Below are positions 33,535 through 43,741 of a stretch of DNA of 64,000 bases, in pieces (positions within the stretch are counted from its first letter, which is position 1; each line of letters starts with the position of its first letter). The notes below the pieces were generated by a model, which had not been told where the DNA came from, did not search any database, and saw only the letters and a list, made by a program, of their open reading frames with translations. Both the position numbers and the translations under genes were made by a program. This DNA comes from Psychromonas sp. MME1 (GTDB taxonomy: Bacteria > Pseudomonadota > Gammaproteobacteria > Enterobacterales > Psychromonadaceae): positions 62,001 to 126,000 of the forward strand of contig NZ_CP160906.1 of NCBI RefSeq assembly GCF_041080865.1, given 5' to 3'.

Positions 33535-35070
33535 TTATTTTAATGTAATAAGAGGGGTACCTGTCATTTCAGCAGGGATATCAATGTTCATTAATTGTAA
33601 CATTGTTGGTGCAATATCACACAAGCGTCCATCTTTACTGTTGATTTCTGCATCGCGACCCACGTAGATGAAAGGAACTGGCAAGTTAGTATGAGCTGTA
33701 TGTGGTTGTCCTGTGATTGGATCAACCATCTCTTCTGCATTACCATGGTCAGCAGTGATTAGACATTCACCACCGACTTCTTTTAATGCATCAACAACTT
33801 GACCAATGCAGCTATCAACTGCTTCACAAGCTTTAACTGCTGCTTCATAAACGCCCGTGTGTCCAACCATATCACCATTTGGATAGTTACAGATAATCAC
33901 ATCATATTTTTCACTCTTAATTGCTGCAACTAATTTTTCTGTAAGTTCTGCTGAGCTCATTTCTGGTTGTAAATCATAAGTGGCAACTGCTGGTGATTTT
34001 ATTAGCGTACGATCTTCGCCTACAAATTCATCTTCAACACCACCGTTAAAGAAGAAAGTGACGTGTGCATATTTTTCTGTTTCAGAAATACGTAGTTGCG
34101 TTTTGTCATGTTTAGATAACCATTCACCGAGTGTATTCACTAGATCTTCACTTGGGTATGCAGCGGGTGCTGTAATATCTGCTGCAAATTCAGTTAATGT
34201 AACAAAATTGATGTTTGGCGTTACTTCACGGGTAAAGCCTGTGAACTCTTTCGCAGTGAAGGCATAAGTCAATTCACGAGCACGATCGGCACGGAAATTT
34301 AAAAATAGTACTGCATCACCATCTTGGATCGGTGCTTTTTCCCCAATCACGGTTGCTTTCACAAATTCGTCATTTTCATCACGACCATAGGCCGCTTCTA
34401 AACCTTCAATAGCTGTGTTAGCGCTATATTGTGCTTTTGCTTGTGTTAATAGATCGTAGGCTTCAGTAACGCGTTCCCAACGATTGTCTCTGTCCATTGC
34501 AAAGTAACGACCAACTAAGGTTGCAGTGCGACCCGCTCCTAATTTAGCATATTTAGCTTCAAATCTTGCTAATGTATGTTCCGCGCTTCTTGGTGGCGTA
34601 TCACGGCCATCTAAAAAGGCGTGTACAAGAATTTCTTTAGCACCACGTCGTGCTGCTAATTCAATGGCCGCTTCAATATGGTCGTCATGGCTGTGAACAC
34701 CACCAGGAGAAGCAAGACCCATAATATGTACAGCTTTGCCAGCTGCTACCGCTTTATCAACGGCTTCTACAAATACTGGATTTTCAAAAAAGTCACCATC
34801 TAAAATAGATTTAGTTACTTTAGTTAAATTTTGGTAAACCGTACGTCCTGCCCCGATATTGGTATGGCCAACTTCTGAGTTACCCATTTGCCCCGTTGGT
34901 AAGCCTACGTCCATACCCGATGCTGAAATATGCGCATTTGCATAATCTTGACATAGTTTATCTAATACGGGTGTATTTGCATTTGCAACAGCATTGTCCG
35001 CTGTCAGTGGATCGCGGTAACCCCACCCATCAAGAATCAATAGTACGAGTGGTTTTTTAGCAGTAGTCAT
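33535..35070 (-). CDS. gpmI: 2,3-bisphosphoglycerate-independent phosphoglycerate mutase
   Basis: 511 residues. [13 protein letters not shown] holds the first Mn ligand, and [17 protein letters not shown] the catalytic Ser. [40 protein letters not shown] and [10 protein letters not shown] are the other phosphatase/transferase motifs. It interconverts 3- and 2-phosphoglycerate in glycolysis. The start at 35070 (MTTAKKP) was chosen because AGAGG lies 7 bases upstream and it gives the normal family length. Confidence 0.96.
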   Translation of the reverse strand: MTTAKKPLVLLILDGWGYRDPLTADNAVANANTPVLDKLCQDYANAHISASGMDVGLPTGQMGNSEVGHTNIGAGRTVYQNLTKVTKSILDGDFFENPVFVEAVDKAVAAGKAVHIMGLASPGGVHSHDDHIEAAIELAARRGAKEILVHAFLDGRDTPPRSAEHTLARFEAKYAKLGAGRTATLVGRYFAMDRDNRWERVTEAYDLLTQAKAQYSANTAIEGLEAAYGRDENDEFVKATVIGEKAPIQDGDAVLFLNFRADRARELTYAFTAKEFTGFTREVTPNINFVTLTEFAADITAPAAYPSEDLVNTLGEWLSKHDKTQLRISETEKYAHVTFFFNGGVEDEFVGEDRTLIKSPAVATYDLQPEMSSAELTEKLVAAIKSEKYDVIICNYPNGDMVGHTGVYEAAVKACEAVDSCIGQVVDALKEVGGECLITADHGNAEEMVDPITGQPHTAHTNLPVPFIYVGRDAEINSKDGRLCDIAPTMLQLMNIDIPAEMTGTPLITLK

Positions 35071-35294
35071 AGGAACCTCTATGGTTATTAAGTTAATATA
35101 AATTGATGAGCTGATTTTACAACATTCATCGGTATTGTCACTGAAAAAGCCCATGGATAGCTGAATTGAGTATAAAAAACAGTCAATTTCGCTGTTTTAT
35201 AAGGGGTGATAAAAGTGTTTGTCTTTTATTATCTGTATCACAAGGTATACTCAGTACAAAATTTTCCTTTACCCTACAGAGATGAATAAAAATT

Positions 35295-35726
35295 ATGCAA
35301 GAATTTATACAGTTTCTTTCTAATAATCCGATGCTATCAATTACCTGGATTGTGATTGCTGGCATGTTGGTACATAGTGTTGTAAAAGCTAAGATATCTG
35401 GGTTTAAGCCGTTATCGTCACAGGATGCTATTTTGCTCATAAATAAACAAGATGCCATTGTTGTTGATGTTCGTGCAGTCGATGAGTATAAAAAAGGGCA
35501 TATTGTCGATGCAAAAAATATAACTCTGTCACAAATTGAGCAAGGAAATTTCACAGAGATTGAAAATAAGAAAGAGACCCCCATTATATTAGTCTGTGAA
35601 AGTGGTGCGCGTTCAAGTAGTGCCGCTAATAAATTGGCAAAAGCCGGTTTTACGCAGGTATATAATTTGACAACCGGTATGAGTGGCTGGGCTGCTGCTA
35701 ATTTACCAACGACAACGAAGAGATAA
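35295..35726 (+). CDS. yibN: Membrane-anchored rhodanese-like protein YibN
   Basis: 143 residues. One N-terminal membrane segment (ITWIVIAGMLVHSVV, about 16-31) and a rhodanese domain with DVRAVDEYKKGHI and active-site loop LVCESGARSSSAA (Cys about 100). Proposed to handle persulfide sulfur. It is 2 bp before grxC and in the order yibN-grxC-secB-gpsA shared with enterobacteria. Confidence 0.92.
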   Translation: MQEFIQFLSNNPMLSITWIVIAGMLVHSVVKAKISGFKPLSSQDAILLINKQDAIVVDVRAVDEYKKGHIVDAKNITLSQIEQGNFTEIENKKETPIILVCESGARSSSAANKLAKAGFTQVYNLTTGMSGWAAANLPTTTKR

Positions 35727-35728
35727 AT

Positions 35729-35983
35729 ATGGCAACGGTAATTATTTATACAACCGCTTGGTGTCCTTATTGTATCAAAGCTAAAAAGTTATTGGATGAT
35801 AAGCAAATTGAGTACACTGAGATTAATGTATCTGAATCTGATGCGCGTGCGAAGATGGTTGCATTAACGGGTGGTCGAACCGTGCCGCAGTTGTTGATTA
35901 ATGGTCAGTCAACGGGTGGTTGTGATGAATTATATGCATTAGAACGTAGTGGTAAGCTTGATGAGTTACTGCAAAAATCATAA
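35729..35983 (+). CDS. grxC: Glutaredoxin 3
   Basis: 84 residues with the CPYC active site (residues 12-15), the cis-Pro region TVPQLLI and GGCDELYALE for glutathione binding. Reduces disulfides and glutathione mixed disulfides. Full length for the family. Confidence 0.95.
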   Translation: MATVIIYTTAWCPYCIKAKKLLDDKQIEYTEINVSESDARAKMVALTGGRTVPQLLINGQSTGGCDELYALERSGKLDELLQKS

Positions 35984-36083
35984 CAAAATAAGATGGCTAT
36001 ATTTTGTTGTTTAATGATACTTCTTTAAACAATGGAAGCAGTTAGCAGATAAAATATTACATAACTTAAAATAAGGGAACAGA

Positions 36084-36566
36084 ATGTCAGAACAACAAGC
36101 TCCACAACAGATTGAATTTAACATCCAACGTGTATATGTAAAAGATATCTCTTTTGAATGTCCAAATTCTCCACTGGTTTTCAAAAAAGAGTGGGCGCCA
36201 GAAGTTTCAATGGATATTGATACAAAAGCGATAAAATTAGAAGAAAATGTCTATGAAGTTGTTTTAATATTAACGACAACGGCTAAAGTCGGTGAAGACG
36301 TTGCATTTTTGTGTGAAGTTCAACAAGCAGGTATTTTCTCTGTTGGTGCTTTAGAAGGAATGCAGTTAGCACATTGTTTAAATGCTTTCTGTCCAAATAT
36401 TCTATTCCCATATGCGCGTGAAGCTGTCTCTAACTTAGTATCTCGTGGTACTTTCCCGCAGTTAAACTTAGCGCCAGTTAACTTTGATGCACTTTTCCAG
36501 CAAGCGATTGCAAGTAAGCAAGCTGAAGCGCAAAAAGAAGCTGAAGCGGTACAATTAGACTCTTAG
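36084..36566 (+). CDS. secB: Protein-export chaperone SecB
   Basis: 160 residues. [19 protein letters not shown] is the family start, and [21 protein letters not shown] the conserved core. The tetramer delivers unfolded preproteins to SecA. The acidic C-terminal tail ([13 protein letters not shown]) is normal. AAGGGAACAG precedes the ATG; gpsA follows after 25 bp. Confidence 0.96.
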   Translation: MSEQQAPQQIEFNIQRVYVKDISFECPNSPLVFKKEWAPEVSMDIDTKAIKLEENVYEVVLILTTTAKVGEDVAFLCEVQQAGIFSVGALEGMQLAHCLNAFCPNILFPYAREAVSNLVSRGTFPQLNLAPVNFDALFQQAIASKQAEAQKEAEAVQLDS

Positions 36567-36591
36567 TCTATACAATTAAGTAGGTATTTAA

Positions 36592-37596
36592 ATGGCAGAT
36601 AAAGCAGCCATTACAGTCTTAGGGGCAGGATCTTACGGTTCTGCCCTTGCTGTATCCTTGGCACGAAATGGGCACTCCGTATTAATTTGGGGGCATGAAG
36701 CAGACCATATTGAACGTTTGCAACGGGATCGTGAAAATAAAGAATTTTTACCTGATATTGCTTTTCCTGAATTACTTAAACCTGAAGTCGATTTAGCGAC
36801 TTGCTTGGCTTCAACGCGTAATATTTTGTTGGTTGTACCCAGTCATGTTTTTGCGCTGGTGCTAAAGCAGTTAAAGCCATTTTTACGTGCCGATCATCGC
36901 ATCGCATGGGCAACTAAAGGGTTAGAAGCGGAAACCGGACGGCTATTGCAAGAGGTTGCCGTTGATATTCTCGGAAAAAATTATCCTTTGGCGGTTATTT
37001 CTGGGCCAACCTTTGCTATGGAGGTGGCGAAGGGATTACCAACAGCCGTTGCTGTAGCGGGAAGCGAACCGCAGTTCACACAAGATATTGCTGATTTATT
37101 TCATAACAAGAGTAACTTTCGAACCTATCTCTCCGATGATTTTACAGCCGTACAATTAGGTGGTGCGGTGAAAAACGTTATTGCGATAGGTGCTGGGCTG
37201 GCTGATGGCTTGGGTTTTGGTGCTAACGCACGTACAGCACTGATCACGCGCGGGTTGGTTGAATTAACTCGTCTAGGTGCGGCACTTGGAGCGAAAGAGT
37301 CATCCTTCATGGGAATGGCTGGGTTGGGCGATTTAGTGCTAACCTGCACAGATAATCAATCGCGTAATCGTCGTTTTGGACTCGCTTTAGGGCAAGGGAA
37401 AGGGATTGATCAAGCGCAAATTGAGATTGGTCAAGTCGTTGAAGGTTATCGAAATACCGAAGAAGTATTTAATTTAGCGAAACGTGTTGGTATTGAAATG
37501 CCAATTTGTGAGCAAATTTATTATGTGCTTTACCAAGGTAAAGCGGTAAAAGAAGCTGCCATGGCGTTATTATCTCGTAGTAAAAAAGGCGAATAG
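36592..37596 (+). CDS. gpsA: NAD(P)-dependent glycerol-3-phosphate dehydrogenase
   Basis: 334 residues. Rossmann start [36 protein letters not shown], catalytic Lys in [18 protein letters not shown], and [15 protein letters not shown]. Makes sn-glycerol-3-phosphate for phospholipids. Last gene of the yibN-grxC-secB-gpsA set. Confidence 0.96.
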   Translation: MADKAAITVLGAGSYGSALAVSLARNGHSVLIWGHEADHIERLQRDRENKEFLPDIAFPELLKPEVDLATCLASTRNILLVVPSHVFALVLKQLKPFLRADHRIAWATKGLEAETGRLLQEVAVDILGKNYPLAVISGPTFAMEVAKGLPTAVAVAGSEPQFTQDIADLFHNKSNFRTYLSDDFTAVQLGGAVKNVIAIGAGLADGLGFGANARTALITRGLVELTRLGAALGAKESSFMGMAGLGDLVLTCTDNQSRNRRFGLALGQGKGIDQAQIEIGQVVEGYRNTEEVFNLAKRVGIEMPICEQIYYVLYQGKAVKEAAMALLSRSKKGE

Positions 37597-37671
37597 TCGC
37601 AATATAATTAACCTGTTTAATGCTAATCTATCCACTCTTTATTTGCCTGCAAGATTACCTTCAGTTGATGA

Positions 37672-37697
37672 AACGAGATACAGGTATCTCGTTTTTA
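37672..37697 (+). terminator. Terminator after gpsA
   Basis: AACGAGATA, loop CAGG, TATCTCGTT, then TTTA. Strong stem with a T-run on the plus strand. Confidence 0.85.
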
Positions 37698-37732
37698 TCC
37701 AATTGACATTGATGGCTATTGCACTGCGTTCA

Positions 37733-38845
37733 TTAAGACTCTTGTAAAATATTTAGCATACGGCGAAGAGGCTCTGCCGCTCCCCATAATAGCTGATCAC
37801 CAACGGTGAATGCGCTGATATATTCAGGACCCATGCTAAGTTTGCGAATGCGTCCTACAGGAATACTTAGTGTACCCGTCACTTTTGCAGGAGATAATTC
37901 TTTAACCGTTATTTCACGCTCATTTGGAATCACTTTAACCCACTCATTATGGGAGGCTAAAATTGATTCAATTTCAGCTACTGAAATATCTTTTTTCAGT
38001 TTAATTGTGATTGCTTGGCTATGACAGCGCATTGCACCAATGCGTACGCATAATCCGTCAACGGGAATCTGTTTATCGCTGCTGCCAAGAATTTTGTTTG
38101 CTTCAACCTGTGCTTTCCACTCTTCCTTGCTCTGTCCTGAAGGCATTGGCACATCAATCCATGGGATCAAACTACCCGCTAAAGGTGCACCGAAACATGC
38201 CGTAGGTAATGCATCACTACGAATAAATTCAGCAACTTGTTGGTCTATCTCTAAAATGGCAGAAGCTGGATCTGCTAGTTTGTCAGCGACTGCACCTTCG
38301 ATAGCGCCCATTTGGCTAATCAGCTCACGCATATTACGCGCACCCGCACCAGAAGCCGCTTGATAGGTTTGTGGTGAAACCCATTCAATTAAATCGGCTT
38401 CGAATAAGCCGCCCAGTGCTAATAGCATTAGGGAAACGGTGCAATTACCACCAACATAAGTTTTAACACCACTTGCTAGCCCTTTTTGAATGACGTCTTT
38501 ATTGACTGGATCTAATACGATAATGCTGTCATCTTTCATGCGCAGGGATGATGCTGCGTCAATCCAGTAGCCATTCCAGCCAGTTGCGCGTAGTTTTGCG
38601 TATACTTCATTGGTGTAATCGCCACCTTGACAGGTTAGGATAACATCCATTTTTGCAAGTTCATCGATTGCGAAAGCATCTTTTAACGTTTCTGTGGCTT
38701 TGCCAATTTCTGGGGCCGCTAAACCGACTTGTGAGGTGGTAAAAAACGTAGGTTCAATGGTTGCAAAATCATTTTCATCACGCATTCTTTGCATAAGTAC
38801 AGAGCCAACCATACCGCGCCAACCAACTAAACCAACTTTTTTCAT
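37733..38845 (-). CDS. asd: Aspartate-semialdehyde dehydrogenase
   Basis: 370 residues. [18 protein letters not shown] nucleotide-binding start, [15 protein letters not shown] with the catalytic Cys (about 136), and [19 protein letters not shown] with the catalytic His. Makes aspartate semialdehyde for lysine, threonine, methionine and diaminopimelate. Length is normal for the proteobacterial form. Confidence 0.95.
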   Translation of the reverse strand: MKKVGLVGWRGMVGSVLMQRMRDENDFATIEPTFFTTSQVGLAAPEIGKATETLKDAFAIDELAKMDVILTCQGGDYTNEVYAKLRATGWNGYWIDAASSLRMKDDSIIVLDPVNKDVIQKGLASGVKTYVGGNCTVSLMLLALGGLFEADLIEWVSPQTYQAASGAGARNMRELISQMGAIEGAVADKLADPASAILEIDQQVAEFIRSDALPTACFGAPLAGSLIPWIDVPMPSGQSKEEWKAQVEANKILGSSDKQIPVDGLCVRIGAMRCHSQAITIKLKKDISVAEIESILASHNEWVKVIPNEREITVKELSPAKVTGTLSIPVGRIRKLSMGPEYISAFTVGDQLLWGAAEPLRRMLNILQES

Positions 38846-38972
38846 GAGTCAACATTCCTTAAATTTAAAAATCACAATGAGTATTCGGTTAATCTATAAC
38901 CGAATAGCAAATTTATCATTATCAGCTTTGTTATGGCTAGTTTTTTGACTGATCTAGATGAATAAATATGTA

Positions 38973-39008
38973 AAAAAATAGGTTTATTATGTAAATAAGC
39001 CTATTTTT
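38973..39008 (-). terminator. Terminator after nadE (minus strand)
   Basis: AAAAATAGG...CCTATTTTT with inner TTAT/ATAA pairing, 26 bp beyond the nadE stop codon; ends in a T-run in the minus-strand sense. Confidence 0.65.
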
Positions 39009-39033
39009 CACAATATTTAGCTAGGATTAGTGG

Positions 39034-39864
39034 TTAATCGTAAATAGTCGGAGTCGGGATGCGTTTGTGTTGAGTGCGTAGGTAAATGGCGATTAATTTT
39101 TCTTCTACTTCCGGTGCAACCTGCTTGCCTTCAAGAAAATCATCAATTTGATTGTAAGTCATGCCTAAGGCAATTTCGTCTTGCAGTTGTGGCTGCTGTT
39201 CTTCTAAATCTGCCGTTGGTGCCTTTTCCACTAACACTGCAGGGGCTCCAAGATGTTTAGCAAGAGCCCGCACTTGACGTTTATTGAGACCAAATAAAGG
39301 GGCTAAGTCACAGGCACCATCACCATGCTTGGTATAAAAACCGGTAATATTTTCAGCACTATGGTCGGTGCCAACCACTAAACCATTAGTTAAACCTGCA
39401 ATTTCATATTGGCTAATCATACGCATGCGTGCTTTGACATTACCTTTAACAAAATCAAGTTTATTACTTTCAGGTAATTGGATCCCGCTGTTTTGTAATG
39501 CGCTGGTGGTACTTGTATGGATGCCATCCACACCGGTTTGTATATTGACCGTAACACATTTTGAAGGGTGGATAAATTGCACGGCGAGTTGTGCTTCATC
39601 TTCATCCTGTTGTACAGAATAGGGAAGACGAACGGCAATAAATTGATACGCTGTTGTTGCTTCTTCGATATTAAGCTGGTCAACGGCTAGTTGGCATAAA
39701 CGCCCGGCGGTGCTTGAATCAACGCCACCGCTAATGCCTAAAACTAAACTTTTACAAAAGCTCTCTTTGAGTTTATTTTTTATAAAGTCAATACGTCGGT
39801 TGATCTCTTCTTCAACATCGATGCTAGCTAGTACACGCATCTCTTCTAATATTATTTTTTTCAT
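39034..39864 (-). CDS. nadE: Ammonia-dependent NAD synthetase
   Basis: 276 residues. PP-loop [15 protein letters not shown] (about 42-56), the acceptor-site segment [23 protein letters not shown] (motif GTDHSAEN) and [13 protein letters not shown]. Amidates deamido-NAD using ammonia; no glutaminase domain is present. AGGCTATTTC lies before the ATG, a weak RBS. Confidence 0.95.
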   Translation of the reverse strand: MKKIILEEMRVLASIDVEEEINRRIDFIKNKLKESFCKSLVLGISGGVDSSTAGRLCQLAVDQLNIEEATTAYQFIAVRLPYSVQQDEDEAQLAVQFIHPSKCVTVNIQTGVDGIHTSTTSALQNSGIQLPESNKLDFVKGNVKARMRMISQYEIAGLTNGLVVGTDHSAENITGFYTKHGDGACDLAPLFGLNKRQVRALAKHLGAPAVLVEKAPTADLEEQQPQLQDEIALGMTYNQIDDFLEGKQVAPEVEEKLIAIYLRTQHKRIPTPTIYD

Positions 39865-40041
39865 TGAAATAGCCTGTATGGGGATTTGTAGTTAATTATT
39901 ATGCAAAAAGAAATACATTTTTTATAGTGAAAATAGAGAATAAATTAATTAGTTTAGTTATGTTTATAAAAACAACGTGTTGTTTGCTGATAAACTCCGT
40001 TAAAATATCCTTTTCATCATTTTATTTATAAGGTCGAAATT

Positions 40042-41403
40042 ATGTCTTTAAGTGTTGTCATTCTTGCCGCAGGTAAAGGAACACGTATGTGTTCTGCTCT
40101 TCCAAAAGTTCTTCATAAAATAGCTGATAAGGCCATGGTGCAACACGTTATTGATACCGTTAAAGGAGTCGGTGCGGACAATGTTCACCTCATTTATGGT
40201 CATGGTGGTGAGCAGATGCAAGCGACGATACTCGATACTCGATTAAATTGGATAAAACAGAGTGAGCAACTAGGTACCGGTCACGCCATGCAGATTGCAC
40301 AACCGCACTTTAGAGATGATGAAAAGATATTGATGGTTTATGGCGATGTACCTTTACTATCAACACAGACATTACAACGTTTAATTGCCGCACAACCTGA
40401 GAATGGTATTGGTTTGTTAACGGTTGAATTAGATGATCCTACTGGATATGGTCGTATAGAACGAGTAAATGGTGCGGTTGTCGGTATTGTTGAGCAAAAA
40501 GATGCAACGATAGAACAACGTAATATCAATGAGGTCAATACGGGGATTTTAGTTGCTAACGCCCGTGATTTAGGCCGTTGGCTACCTGCACTAAGTAACG
40601 ATAATGCCGCTGGTGAATATTATATTACTGATATTATTGCCATGGCCCACCGTGAAGGGCGCAGTATCTGTGCGGTGCATCCTGATAATGCCGTTGAAGT
40701 TGAAGGGGTTAATACCCGTCTACAGTTAGCGAATCTCGAACGTGCTTATCAGCGTCAAAAAGCCAATGAACTATTATTATCCGGCGTGATGTTACGTGAT
40801 CCAAACCGTTTTGATTTACGTGGTGAGTTAACCTGTGGCCAAGATGTTGAAATTGATATCAATGTGATTATAAAAGGCAAAGTGACACTCGGTAATGGCG
40901 TGGTGATTGGTGCGAACTGTATCTTAATTGATGCTGTCATTGAAGATAATGCCGTGATTGATGCTAATTCCATCATTGAATCTAGCCACGTTGGTGAATC
41001 TGCAACTATTGGTCCCTTTGCCCGTATTCGCCCTGATAGCGTTATTAAAAAAGAGGTGCATATTGGTAACTTTGTGGAGGTAAAAAAATCGACACTCGGT
41101 AATGGCACTAAATGTGGCCACTTAAGTTATATTGGTGATAGTACCTTAGGTGAAAGAGTGAATGTGGGGGCTGGCACTATTACTTGTAACTATGATGGTG
41201 CAAATAAATTCCACACCCATATTGGCGATGATGTGTTTATTGGTTCTGATTGCCAATTAATCGCGCCTGTGACTGTTGGTAATGGCGCTACAACAGCCGC
41301 TGGTTCAACCATTGTTAATGATGTTCCCGATGATGCGCTCGCAGTTTCTCGTGGTAGACAGAGAAATATCAGTGGTTGGCAGCGTCCGGTAAAATTAAAA
41401 TAA
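40042..41403 (+). CDS. glmU: Bifunctional GlmU (UTP-GlcNAc-1-P uridylyltransferase / GlcN-1-P acetyltransferase)
   Basis: 453 residues. N-terminal pyrophosphorylase with [29 protein letters not shown] and EVNTGI; C-terminal left-handed beta helix with hexapeptide repeats ([40 protein letters not shown]). Supplies UDP-GlcNAc for peptidoglycan and lipid A. Full length. Confidence 0.96.
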   Translation: MSLSVVILAAGKGTRMCSALPKVLHKIADKAMVQHVIDTVKGVGADNVHLIYGHGGEQMQATILDTRLNWIKQSEQLGTGHAMQIAQPHFRDDEKILMVYGDVPLLSTQTLQRLIAAQPENGIGLLTVELDDPTGYGRIERVNGAVVGIVEQKDATIEQRNINEVNTGILVANARDLGRWLPALSNDNAAGEYYITDIIAMAHREGRSICAVHPDNAVEVEGVNTRLQLANLERAYQRQKANELLLSGVMLRDPNRFDLRGELTCGQDVEIDINVIIKGKVTLGNGVVIGANCILIDAVIEDNAVIDANSIIESSHVGESATIGPFARIRPDSVIKKEVHIGNFVEVKKSTLGNGTKCGHLSYIGDSTLGERVNVGAGTITCNYDGANKFHTHIGDDVFIGSDCQLIAPVTVGNGATTAAGSTIVNDVPDDALAVSRGRQRNISGWQRPVKLK

Positions 41404-41410
41404 TAGCAAT

Positions 41411-41440
41411 AAAAAAGGGTGCTCAATGCACCCTTAATAT
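41411..41440. terminator. Bidirectional terminator between glmU and deaD
   Basis: AAGGGTGC, loop TCAAT, GCACCCTT, with A6 before and AT-rich sequence after; genes on both sides converge on it. Confidence 0.85.
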
Positions 41441-41458
41441 TAAAAGTTATGAATTAAC

Positions 41459-43186
41459 TTATTCTTTTCTAATTTTTAATTGACGTTTGCAAACAAAAAC
41501 ATTTTCAAGATGCTTTAAGGTTGCGTTAGGCATTCCTTTCGGCAATTCAATCGTTGAATAATCATTATTTAATTTAATATCACCAATGAAACGGCTATTA
41601 ATATCGGCTTCATTAGCGATTGCACCAACAATATTTTTAACTTGCACGCCATGACTACGACCAACATCAATACGGTAAGTCTCTAATTCAACATCCGTTG
41701 GACGACCTCGACCACGCGGCGTATCGCCACTTTCATTTCTATCGCGGCCTCTAGGGCCACGGTCACGACCTGGGCGCTCAGAGCGTTCACGATGACCTCG
41801 AGGTGCTCGGTCATTATGGTCAGGACGAGGCTCTACAAATTTTTCTTCAACAGGTTGAAGTGGTTTGTCTTTTTGTGCGAGATAAAGCAGGGCTGCAACT
41901 AAATCTAACTCTTCGAGCTCACTGTTATTTTCGATTTGCTCGAATAATGTACGGTAGAAAGAGAGGTCTTCGCTTTCACAGACTGCTGCAACTTGTGCTT
42001 CAAAGTTGGCAATACGCGTTTTTGTCACTTCATCATGTGTTGGTAAATCCATGATGGTGATTTTTTGACGAGTAGCACGTTCAATTGCTTGTAATAGTCG
42101 ACGTTCACGAGGTGCTGCAAATAGTATCGCTTTACCTTTACGTCCAGCACGGCCTGTACGACCGATACGGTGAACATAAGACTCAGTATCCGTTGGAATG
42201 TCATAGTTTACAACAAGGCTTAAACGTTCAACATCAAGGCCTCGAGCAGCTACATCTGTAGCAACAAGTATATCTAAACTGCCAGATTTTAAACGAGCAA
42301 TAGTGCGTTCTCGTACTTGTTGGTTCATGTCGCCGTTTAGTGCTGCACTGCGGTAACCGCGCGCTTCTAAACGTTCAGCTAATTCAACTGTTGCTGTTTT
42401 GGTACGGGCGAAGATGATAACACCATCAAAATCTTCCGTTTCCAACATACGTGTTAATGCATCTAGTTTGTTCACGCCGCGTACAATCCAACATTTTTGT
42501 TCGATGTTTTCAACGGTTGATGTTTTTGCTTGAATCTTAACTTCAGTTGGGCTGTTCATGTAACGTTTAGTAATACGTTTGATTTGGTCGGGCATAGTTG
42601 CTGAGAAAAGTGCCGTTTGACGTTTTTCAGGCATCTCTTTCATAATGGTTTCGACATCATCAATGAAGCCCATACGTAACATTTCATCCGCTTCATCAAG
42701 CACTAGTGTGGTTAATTTAGAGAGATCTAAGGTTTTGCGTTTAAGGTGATCCATGATACGACCGGGTGTACCAACAACAACCTGAGGACCACGTTTTAAT
42801 TGATTAAATTGAATGTTGTAACTTTGACCACCATAAATAGGCATAACATGAAAACCGCGTAAATGACGAGCATAAGTTTGAAATGCTTCTGATACTTGGA
42901 TTGCAAGTTCTCGTGTAGGTGCAAGTACTAATACTTGAGGGTAATTTGCACTGACATCTATATTCGCTAATAAAGGGAGTGCAAATGCGGCCGTTTTACC
43001 GGTACCTGTTTGCGCAAGGCCTAATACGTCTTCACCTTTTAAAAGGTGTGGAATACATTGTGCTTGAATAGGTGAAGGTGTTTCATAGCCTAATTCAGTA
43101 ACAATATTAATCAATGCTTCTGGTAGCTTTAAATCTTTAAAGGTAATTGATAGTTCTTTTTGTTCTGTGTTTGTTGACTCTGACAT
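41459..43186 (-). CDS. deaD: DEAD-box RNA helicase DeaD/CsdA
   Basis: 575 residues. Q motif, AQTGTGKTAAFALP (motif I), VLDEADEMLRMGF (motif II, DEAD), SATMP (III), IFARTKTATVELAE, TDVAARGLDVERL and HRIGRTGRAGR. An RNA-binding DbpA-like C-terminal domain (YRIDVGRSHGVQVKNIVGAIAN) follows an Arg/Gly-rich linker (RGHRERSERPGRDRGPRGRD). Acts in ribosome assembly and mRNA decay, especially in the cold. The linker is of moderate length. Confidence 0.94.
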   Translation of the reverse strand: MSESTNTEQKELSITFKDLKLPEALINIVTELGYETPSPIQAQCIPHLLKGEDVLGLAQTGTGKTAAFALPLLANIDVSANYPQVLVLAPTRELAIQVSEAFQTYARHLRGFHVMPIYGGQSYNIQFNQLKRGPQVVVGTPGRIMDHLKRKTLDLSKLTTLVLDEADEMLRMGFIDDVETIMKEMPEKRQTALFSATMPDQIKRITKRYMNSPTEVKIQAKTSTVENIEQKCWIVRGVNKLDALTRMLETEDFDGVIIFARTKTATVELAERLEARGYRSAALNGDMNQQVRERTIARLKSGSLDILVATDVAARGLDVERLSLVVNYDIPTDTESYVHRIGRTGRAGRKGKAILFAAPRERRLLQAIERATRQKITIMDLPTHDEVTKTRIANFEAQVAAVCESEDLSFYRTLFEQIENNSELEELDLVAALLYLAQKDKPLQPVEEKFVEPRPDHNDRAPRGHRERSERPGRDRGPRGRDRNESGDTPRGRGRPTDVELETYRIDVGRSHGVQVKNIVGAIANEADINSRFIGDIKLNNDYSTIELPKGMPNATLKHLENVFVCKRQLKIRKE

Positions 43187-43741
43187 AGTGGCCTCATGAG
43201 TTCAGTTTAAATCCATATTTATCTCGTGGATAAATATACTAAATTCAGCCTATACCTACGTCACATCAATCATTTCATTAGTTGAAATCATCTATTAATT
43301 CTCGCGTTATTAACCGCGTAAGTAGGTAAATCTGAAAATTTTGCATCGTTGAAAGGAAAGCCTTTTACGAGGGTGGCATATACTACTTTATTTGCTTACA
43401 AAACACCCGTGTTATTTGACCTACTACTCATAATAATAAAAAAATAGCTTTTTTACTTGGTTTATTTTAGAAAACACTTGTCAATGCCCTGCTATTGTGG
43501 GTTGTTAGAGTCATTGTTATTTAGCCTAGTAATGTATTTTTTTGGGGGCTGAGTTTTTTCATCGAATCTACGTTGTTTCGCTTGATTCTCTATGACTTGT
43601 TTTTCAAGTTGTTGATTTTTAGGTGTTGTTTTTCCGTTGTCGGGGGCGTAGGGTGTGGGAGGGAGACTAAAAGAGTAACTCGCATTAAGGTAGCTATAGG
43701 GTAGTCAATACACTTTATCGTTAAATAGAAGGAATGCCACA
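43187..43741. other. Divergent intergenic region between deaD and the GH14 gene
   Basis: About 555 bp. Long leader regions upstream of deaD are usual in this group. No gene, RNA gene or clear operator was identified. Confidence 0.5.

Noticed and set aside
35180-35210. AAAACAG...CTGTTTT as a terminator
   Set aside because: It lies between divergent genes, where no transcript should end; the stem is short.
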